A DNA stretch of 64,000 nt, taken from NCBI GenBank assembly GCA_036396795.1, contig DASWKF010000128.1:1-64000 (forward strand), given 5' to 3'. The DNA comes from JAHEEM01 sp036396795 (lineage in GTDB: Bacteria > Pseudomonadota > Gammaproteobacteria > Steroidobacterales > Rariloculaceae). Both the position numbers and the translations under genes were made by a program. This document shows positions 58,541 through 64,000 of the stretch, in pieces (the stretch's first letter is position 1; each line of letters starts with the position of its first letter). The notes under the pieces were generated by a model that worked only from the letters and a program-made list of their open reading frames with translations, was not told the DNA's origin and ran no database searches.

Positions 58541-60151
58541 ATGAGCAAGCTCAGCATCCTTGGCGTAGCAATGGCGCTCGCCGCAGTCAACGCCTCGGCA
58601 CAGGACGTCGATGCCCGGGAAGCGCTTCTCGCCTCGATCGAGGCAATGGGCAGTGAAAACCTGCAGACGATCGAGTATTCCGGCGCCGGCGAGTCGTCAC
58701 GGATCGGGCAGCAGTACTCGGTCGACGGCGGCTGGCCGCAATACGAGGTCGCAAACTATACCCGCAGCATCGACTACGATGCCGGGTGGTCACGCGAGGA
58801 CTACGTCCGGCGGCAGGGCCAGCATTCGACCTTCGGCAGAACGCCGATGGCCGACGAGCCGGTCACGGCGATCGTGAGCGGCGCGCATGCGTGGGACGTT
58901 CGCGACGGCACGCCGGTGCCGCTGATGCGCCCCTACCTCGACGGCATCCCTTACGGCGAGCTGCGGCAGCTCGAGATCGCGATAACGCCGCACGGGTTTC
59001 TCAAGGCCGCGCTCGCGGCGTCCGATGCCACGGCAATCAGACTGCCGCTCGTCGGCGCCTCGGATTTCGGCCTTTCGCAGTTCGGACGAACGGTGACGAT
59101 CGTGTCGTTCACGTTACTCGACAAGTACAAAATCAACGGCACGATCGACGACCGCAATCTCGTGGAGCTGGTGGGCACCTGGATTCCGAATCCCGTCTAT
59201 GGCGACATGGACTACGAGATGCGCTACACCCGCTACGAGAACGTCGACGGCGTCATGTTCCCGATGCTGATTCACACGCATCAGGCCGATCCTCGATTGA
59301 ATCCGGCGCACAATTACTTCGAGTACGAAATCACCAACGTCGAGCCGAACGCGCCGGTCTCGACCATGCCCGTTCCCGAGGCGATTCGAACGGCCGTCAA
59401 GCCGCCCGCGCGCGTGGAAAGCCAGGAGCTCGCCGACGGCGTCTGGCTGCTCGCAGGCGGCACGCATCACAGCCTGCTGGTCGAGTTCCGTGACTACGTT
59501 GCGGTCGTTGAAGCACCCAACAACGAGGAACGGTCGTTGGCGGTCATCGCGGAAGCGGCGCGGCTGGTTCCCGACAAGCTGATTCAGTACGTCGTCAACA
59601 CACACCATCACTTCGACCACGCCGGCGGCCTGCGCAGCTACCTCTCGCAGGGCACGACCATCGTCACTCATGAGTCCAACAAGGAGTATTACCTCGACAT
59701 TCTGTTTCATCCATCGCCGAGGACCTTGCAGCCCGACCGCATGGCGAAATACAACCCGATGTACTGGATCAGCCGGCGGCCGGCGCCGATAGAAACGGTG
59801 GCCGGCGAAGCGCGCGGCACGGGAAAGTACGTCGTGACCGACGGCGAGCAGATTCTCGAGATCTATCACGTGCAGGACATGTACTACGAGCTCGGCGATC
59901 CGTCGCTGAGATACGGCCATCACAGCGAGGATATGCTGATGGTCTATCTGCCCAGGGAGAGAATTCTCGTGAACGCCGACCTCTATTCACCGCCGGCGCG
60001 GGGTGCACAGGCTGGCGCGCCGACGCTGGGAATGCGCACGCTGCATGAAAACATCCGCAAGCTCAGGCTCGATCCCGAGCGGCACGTTCCGCTGCACGGC
60101 CGCATCGGCAGCCACGAAGAGTTCCTCGGGCTCGTGTCGGCAGGCGGCTGA
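58541..60151 (+). CDS. Exported metallo-beta-lactamase-fold protein with long N-terminal domain
   Basis: The 536-residue protein starts at ATG 58541 after GGGGAGA. A signal peptide ends near ASAQD. The first about 290 residues form a beta-rich domain with LEIAITPHGFLKAALA and YEMRYTRYENVDGV, seen in relatives of unknown function. The MBL domain follows: THHHFDHAGG, RYGHHSEDML and VPLHGRIGSH supply the metal ligands. The substrate is unknown. Distinct from the EF-hand MBL protein at 38109-39161 in both N-domain and motif spacing. It ends 1 nt before a convergent CHAD gene. Confidence 0.9.
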   Translation: MSKLSILGVAMALAAVNASAQDVDAREALLASIEAMGSENLQTIEYSGAGESSRIGQQYSVDGGWPQYEVANYTRSIDYDAGWSREDYVRRQGQHSTFGRTPMADEPVTAIVSGAHAWDVRDGTPVPLMRPYLDGIPYGELRQLEIAITPHGFLKAALAASDATAIRLPLVGASDFGLSQFGRTVTIVSFTLLDKYKINGTIDDRNLVELVGTWIPNPVYGDMDYEMRYTRYENVDGVMFPMLIHTHQADPRLNPAHNYFEYEITNVEPNAPVSTMPVPEAIRTAVKPPARVESQELADGVWLLAGGTHHSLLVEFRDYVAVVEAPNNEERSLAVIAEAARLVPDKLIQYVVNTHHHFDHAGGLRSYLSQGTTIVTHESNKEYYLDILFHPSPRTLQPDRMAKYNPMYWISRRPAPIETVAGEARGTGKYVVTDGEQILEIYHVQDMYYELGDPSLRYGHHSEDMLMVYLPRERILVNADLYSPPARGAQAGAPTLGMRTLHENIRKLRLDPERHVPLHGRIGSHEEFLGLVSAGG

Positions 60152-60152
60152 G

Positions 60153-61094
60153 CTATCGGGAGCTCATGATCTTGCGTGATGCCTGCGCATTCGTATCGCG
60201 TTGCCACACGTCCCAATAACCCTCGATCCGCTCGACGAAGTGCTGGCGTTTTTCCGCGAGCAGTCGCCGACCGAGGGTCTCGGCTTCGCCCTTCAGCGCA
60301 AGTTGGCACCTGCTGATATCGCGGAAAACGTCCTGAAGCGCGCCCGGGTCATCAAGCTCATTCTTGCACGCCCACAATACCTCGCGTAATACCGACAAAT
60401 CATGATCGTCGCCGAGGCAATGCGACAGCACATCGGCATCGTTTCGACGCGCCCTCATGACGTCGTCCCGCACGCCGCGCAGTAATCGCATGTGATACCA
60501 GTGGTCGGTCATGCGCTTCCGCCATTCGTGAATGTTCTCCGTGCTGGGTGTCCGGTGGGCTCGTTTCATGGCTTTGCGCCCCTGAGAATACGTTCCACCC
60601 AACCCGCTCGCCAGTGCATCGAAGCCGCTGTCCTCGAGCGCCCACGACTCGAGCCGCCCCCTGCCCCGCTTCATGCGCTCGCCGAGCTCTCGCAGCCGTG
60701 CGTGCGTATCGACTTGATCCTCGACGACTCGCTCCCGGTGCCGGATCAACTGCCGGCGCACCGCAGCGTATGCCTTCCGATCGACCGGCCCCTCGACTCG
60801 CGTCATCAGGCGCTCGAATGATTCGACGATAGTCTGCGCGTCGCGAATCTTCGAGAGACTCTTGGCCGAGTCTCGATACCAAGCGTTTTCGAGATCGTAG
60901 ATCTCCCGCAACTGCGGCCGGACCAAACGGATGAGAGCGCGAATCATCTTGCAGCGCTTGCGCACCCGATGGATCGTCTCATGGCTGTCGCCGTCGACCT
61001 TCTCCGTTTCGCTGACCACCTTGTCGACTTGCTCGCCGGCGATCCGTTGAACGGCGTGCTCGACTGATTCGTATCGGAGGATCCTGAACGGCAT
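60153..61094 (-). CDS. CHAD domain protein
   Basis: The 313-residue cytoplasmic protein starts at ATG 61094. It consists of a helical CHAD domain with basic conserved motifs HETIHRVRKRCKMIRALIRL, HEWRKRMTDHWYHMRLL and the DDHDLSVL element. CHAD domains bind polyphosphate through these histidines and basic residues. No CYTH (triphosphatase) domain is attached. Neighbours give no clear polyphosphate context. Upstream DNA contains the HlyD remnant on the other strand. Confidence 0.9.
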   Translation of the reverse strand: MPFRILRYESVEHAVQRIAGEQVDKVVSETEKVDGDSHETIHRVRKRCKMIRALIRLVRPQLREIYDLENAWYRDSAKSLSKIRDAQTIVESFERLMTRVEGPVDRKAYAAVRRQLIRHRERVVEDQVDTHARLRELGERMKRGRGRLESWALEDSGFDALASGLGGTYSQGRKAMKRAHRTPSTENIHEWRKRMTDHWYHMRLLRGVRDDVMRARRNDADVLSHCLGDDHDLSVLREVLWACKNELDDPGALQDVFRDISRCQLALKGEAETLGRRLLAEKRQHFVERIEGYWDVWQRDTNAQASRKIMSSR

Positions 61095-61138
61095 ACTGAT
61101 AGTATATCGAGTCTCGCACGGCCATAGGCCAGCGCTGA

Positions 61139-61540
61139 AACGGCGCATCGACGACGCAAGCCGGCGCGCGCTCGGCCGAGGCGGCGCTGGCCGCCGCACG
61201 CGCCGACGTCGAGCGCGCCGAAGCCCAAGAGCGCTATGCACGCAGCGAGGTCGAGCGCATCGAGGCCCTGCGCCTGCAGGATCTGACGTCCGCCGAGCTG
61301 GACCGGGCGCGGCTGCTCGAGCCCGGCGCCGAAGGCGGCGACGGTAACGTCGTCGAGGTGCGTGCGCCGATCACCGGGCGCGTGCTGCGGGTCACGCAGG
61401 AAAGCGTGATCGTGAGCGGTGCGGAGATCGTGACGCTCGGCGATCCGGGTGACCTAGAGGTCGTCGCGGAATTTCTGTCCACGGACGCCGTGCAGGCGCG
61501 CCCGGGGGCAAGCACTTTCATCGTGCCGCGCGGCTCCTGA
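61139..61540 (+). pseudogene. HlyD-type efflux adaptor remnant, truncated at both ends
   Basis: The frame is open from 61139 (just after a TGA) to TGA 61540 with no usable initiation codon near its beginning. It reads AEAALAAARADVERAEAQERYARSEV, then ITGRVLRVTQESVIVSG, GDPGDLEVVAEFLSTDAV, a typical adaptor coiled coil, lipoyl return and start of the membrane-proximal barrel. The outbound helix runs through AELDRARLLEPGAEG directly into the lipoyl strand, so most of the returning helix is missing. The N-terminal membrane anchor and the C-terminal barrel are also absent. It cannot function and is the third deletion remnant in the right half of the window, counting the S26 and IPMDH-like pieces. 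Confidence 0.78.
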
Positions 61541-61588
61541 TACGCGAATACGCTTCCCCAAAGACCGGCGCGCGAGGAAAAGCCGGGG

Positions 61589-63328
61589 CTAGGCAGCGTC
61601 CTGCGTTGCAATGTCCTCAGCCTGCTCGCCGCCGGCGTCGAGCTCGATCTTTTTTGCCGTGAATCCGGGATATACGATGCAATTTCGCCCCTCGCGCTTC
61701 GCTTGCAGAAGCGCGTCGTCGGCGGCATTGACGACGGCATTGAACGAGGAATAGTGCTGAGAATCGCCGACTCCAAAGCTGACGGTGAACCCGGGCACGG
61801 CTCCGCTGCTGAGCCGATCGTATAGATCCTCTTCGATCCGGCCGATCACGTTGACGACGGCCTGGCCGCTCGTGCCGGGAAGGACGAGCACGAATTCCTC
61901 CCCGCCCCAACGGCAGGCGAGATCCGACGGGCGAAGGGTCCCACGGAGCGCATCCGCGAACAGCCGCAGGGCGCGGTCACCCGCGTCATGGCCGTGCGTG
62001 TCGTTGAGTTTCTTGAAGTTGTCCAGGTCCGCGAAGACGACCGAGTACTCGTTGCCGCTCTGCGAAATGACGCTTGTGACCTGAAGCTCGAGGCTGCGCC
62101 TATTGAGCAGCCCGGTCAGGGGGTCGGTGTTGGCTTGACGATCCTTCGTGGCGAACGCCCGCAACAAGCCGATCTCGTCTCCCGCGGCGCCGACGACGGC
62201 GGCCAACGCATTCATTTGCTCCGCGTCGGGCAGCTCACCGACCGGCCCGAGCGCGTGCAACACACCCATCGATCGCCCCATGATGCTGACCGGGACGCAG
62301 ACGGCCGAGCGGTCGTTCGCGGCACCGCGGCTCTTGTGGTAAGGGCATGCCTCGAACGTCGTTCCGCAACCGAACTTCATAGTCGCGTTTCGTCGAATCG
62401 CGGGACAGTCGTGCGGTTTGGCGACTTTACATCCGGACTCGTTGGACGCGCTTTCCGATACGGCGACGCGCCGCAGGTGCGCCATGCTTGCGTCCGCGAG
62501 CAACAACTCGGTCTCGAACGTGTCTTTCAACACCTCGTCGACGGCGCCGCTGACGACGTCCAAGGCCTCGGCTTCGTTGCCCGAGAGCTCCATCGCGCGG
62601 CGAACGCGCTGCTCGAATTCCTTGCGCTGCGATTCCCGGTCCCGCACTTCTTTTTCGGCAATCAGCGCGACGTGTTGCGTGCGGATCGTGGCAACGCCGG
62701 CGAACGCGAGCCAGCTTGCGAGAAACAGTGCGACCGCGAGCGCTATTCCGAGCGTCAACTGAGCTTTTCGGACCTGGTCGTTGAGCTGCTCGTTGCTCAC
62801 GGAGATCCGCGGCTGGAGGACTTCATCGACTACGCGGTCGAACGCCGTCCGCATCGTGAAAAATTGTCCGCCGGCCAGTCTCAAGTGCTGCGCGGCGGCC
62901 GCCTCGAAACCGGGCTGGCCTTTCGCCTCCACGAGCTCTGCCGCCGTCTGCCTCCAGGCCCGTTGCTCCTGGTCGTGCGCTTCCAGCAAGCGCTGCAACT
63001 CCAGGGAGGACTCGTCGGCCACCAAGCCCGCGAGCATATCGTCGATCTGCCCCATGTTCTCCGCGAACTCCGCGATATTCGCGTCGATTTCGATCGGGTC
63101 CGTCGCCCGGACGACTCTCTCGAGAGCGAGCTGGGCTTGATACAGATCGCGGTCGATCTGCAAACCGGAGGCGAGCGCAGGAAAGTTCTGTTGAGTGATT
63201 TTCAGGGAGGCTCCGTAGATCCCGCGCATTGCGAAGTATCCAGCCAGCACGACGGCGACGATGATCAGCATCAAGCCCGCGCCGACCACGACAACTTTGA
63301 GGTACGCCGGAAGTATTGTCCTGCTCAT
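61589..63328 (-). CDS. Membrane diguanylate cyclase with 4-helix sensor, Cys-rich GAF-like domain and GGDEF
   Basis: From ATG 63328 (GGAG 7 nt upstream; a GTG one codon earlier is possible) the 579-residue protein has TM helices at about 9-34 and 191-215 bracketing a periplasmic helical sensor. A HAMP-like coil leads to a GAF-like domain (about 255-400), which contains cysteines spaced as CKVAKPHDCP, FGCGTTFEACPYHKSR. A GGDEF domain follows with GGEEF at 475-479 and DPLTGLLNRRSL before it. Synthesis of c-di-GMP is expected. The cysteine array suggests metal, Fe-S or redox sensing. It is convergent with the HlyD remnant. Confidence 0.95.
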   Translation of the reverse strand: MSRTILPAYLKVVVVGAGLMLIIVAVVLAGYFAMRGIYGASLKITQQNFPALASGLQIDRDLYQAQLALERVVRATDPIEIDANIAEFAENMGQIDDMLAGLVADESSLELQRLLEAHDQEQRAWRQTAAELVEAKGQPGFEAAAAQHLRLAGGQFFTMRTAFDRVVDEVLQPRISVSNEQLNDQVRKAQLTLGIALAVALFLASWLAFAGVATIRTQHVALIAEKEVRDRESQRKEFEQRVRRAMELSGNEAEALDVVSGAVDEVLKDTFETELLLADASMAHLRRVAVSESASNESGCKVAKPHDCPAIRRNATMKFGCGTTFEACPYHKSRGAANDRSAVCVPVSIMGRSMGVLHALGPVGELPDAEQMNALAAVVGAAGDEIGLLRAFATKDRQANTDPLTGLLNRRSLELQVTSVISQSGNEYSVVFADLDNFKKLNDTHGHDAGDRALRLFADALRGTLRPSDLACRWGGEEFVLVLPGTSGQAVVNVIGRIEEDLYDRLSSGAVPGFTVSFGVGDSQHYSSFNAVVNAADDALLQAKREGRNCIVYPGFTAKKIELDAGGEQAEDIATQDAA

Positions 63329-63488
63329 CACAGTCTCCAGCAGCCCGGAGCGCCTTGCGCTCTCGTGGGGGGCTGCACTTTGGAGAACTATGAAGGAATC
63401 GCTACCAGCACTCCGAGATCAATATCACAATTTCAGCAAAAATAATAAAAATGATACCCCACGCGGGCCGCTCGCCAGCCGTGGCCAC

Positions 63489-63863
63489 TCAAGCTTTGCT
63501 GGTCTTCCTCGGCCGGCCGGCGCCGCGCGCAATCTCGGCCAACAACTCCCGGTTGACGTCGTTCGAGCGTTCCACGAGCACATCGTAGCGCTCGACGAGC
63601 TGCTCACCGAACTTCGTCAGGGACGCACCGCCCTTGGAACGGCCGCCTTGCCACTTGGCAACCACCGGCTGCGCGAACAGCTTGTTGAGCTCGTCGACCA
63701 ACAGCCAGGCGCGCCGGTAGGACATATCCATCGCGCGCGCGGCTGCGGCGATGGATTGATGCTCCTGGATCTTGCGCAGCAACTTGACCTTCCCGGGACC
63801 CACCTGGCCGACACCCGGAAGAGTGAGCTTGACCCAAAGCTCTGCGTTCGCCGGCGTCGCCAT
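63489..63863 (-). CDS. ModE-like winged-helix regulator, N-terminal domain only
   Basis: The 124-residue protein starts at ATG 63863. It is a LysR/ModE-type winged helix: KLLRKIQEHQSIAAAARAMDMSYRRAWLLVDELN, KWQGGRSKGGASLTKFGEQLVERY. ModE normally adds molybdate-binding MOP domains after about residue 120; here the chain ends with an Arg/Lys-rich tail. Such single-domain forms regulate molybdenum-related or other genes, but no molybdate transporter or cofactor genes are in view. The remaining bases to the window end hold nothing recognisable. Confidence 0.85.
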   Translation of the reverse strand: MATPANAELWVKLTLPGVGQVGPGKVKLLRKIQEHQSIAAAARAMDMSYRRAWLLVDELNKLFAQPVVAKWQGGRSKGGASLTKFGEQLVERYDVLVERSNDVNRELLAEIARGAGRPRKTSKA

Positions 63864-64000
63864 GCAGCTAGCGTAGCGCGTCCGTGGCGGATCTGCACCT
63901 CGAGCGCCTTCGGCGCCAACTGCGCGCAAGACGTCCCAACGGTCCGCGGCTCGATCGATGTTGTGTATGCCGATGTGTATGCGGTAGACTGCCCGCATTC

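Noticed and set aside
63489..63863. Full-length molybdate-responsive ModE
   Set aside because: The protein ends after the winged helix with no molybdate-binding MOP domains, and no molybdate transport genes are adjacent.
1..64000. CRISPR arrays, tRNA or rRNA genes, insertion sequences, prophage
   Set aside because: No regularly spaced repeats, cloverleaf-like genes, rRNA motifs, transposases or phage structural genes were recognised by eye. A dedicated search could still find short elements.

Overview
This 64 kb window comes from a GC-rich Gram-negative chromosome, most likely a free-living gammaproteobacterium. That placement is an inference from gene content: SoxR with a classical sox box, NodT/HAE1 efflux, two TonB-dependent receptors, many Sec/Tat-exported enzymes and three diguanylate cyclases. 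No rRNA, tRNA, CRISPR array, insertion sequence or prophage gene was recognised by eye. Gene density is high, and most of the long antisense open frames are codon-bias shadows.

Layout. 0-5.2 kb: a partial PAS-PAS-GGDEF protein at the left edge, a small lipoprotein, and a head-to-head scar where a two-partner-secretion transporter (minus strand) and a CHASE2-PAS-GGDEF-EAL protein (plus strand) have both lost their 5' ends. 5.3-10.1 kb: MFS transporter, Fe superoxide dismutase, SLC13/RCK_C permease and a small outer-membrane barrel. 10.1-11.7 kb: three-gene membrane operon that includes a 35-residue protein. 12-25.3 kb: mostly exported catabolic enzymes (FAH-type hydrolase, Tat aldo/keto reductase, DUF6152, DUF6282 hydrolase, carboxymuconolactone-decarboxylase-like protein, two alpha/beta hydrolases), with a DUF3311/SSS symporter pair, a MATE pump and an encapsulin-type ferritin that has no encapsulin nearby.

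25.4-33.4 kb holds the most distinctive block: an XRE regulator followed by hyfB-C-E-F-G-I homologues and a lipoprotein cytochrome c, all on the minus strand and mostly overlapping. The large subunit lacks the nickel-iron cysteine pairs and no ferredoxin subunit is present, so it looks like an energy-converting-hydrogenase-related (Ehr-type) ion-pumping oxidoreductase rather than a hydrogenase.

33.6-40.7 kb: a TonB receptor divergent from a beta-propeller phytase (phytate phosphate scavenging), a metallo-beta-lactamase-fold enzyme with a paired EF-hand insert, an exported VOC protein and two small membrane proteins. 40.9-47.4 kb: a complete RND efflux operon (TetR, adaptor, HAE1 pump, NodT channel) with a perfect 22-bp palindromic operator. 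47.6-53.7 kb: a second TonB receptor starting at TTG, a PQQ-type sugar dehydrogenase, a signal-peptidase remnant, and an operon (VOC, FMN reductase, NHL-repeat protein) under a SoxR-type promoter divergent from soxR. 53.7-64 kb: NHL protein, peroxiredoxin-like protein, DmeF-like cation exporter, OsmC/MaoC pair, secreted MBL-fold protein, CHAD protein, an HlyD remnant, a GAF-GGDEF cyclase and a ModE-like regulator.

Two themes recur. Redox and metal stress functions are abundant (sodB, soxR module, OsmC, peroxiredoxin, EncFtn, DmeF, RND). There are also at least four gene remnants (TPS/CHASE2 junction, isopropylmalate-dehydrogenase-like, S26 peptidase, HlyD), each wedged between intact genes, which suggests repeated small deletions.
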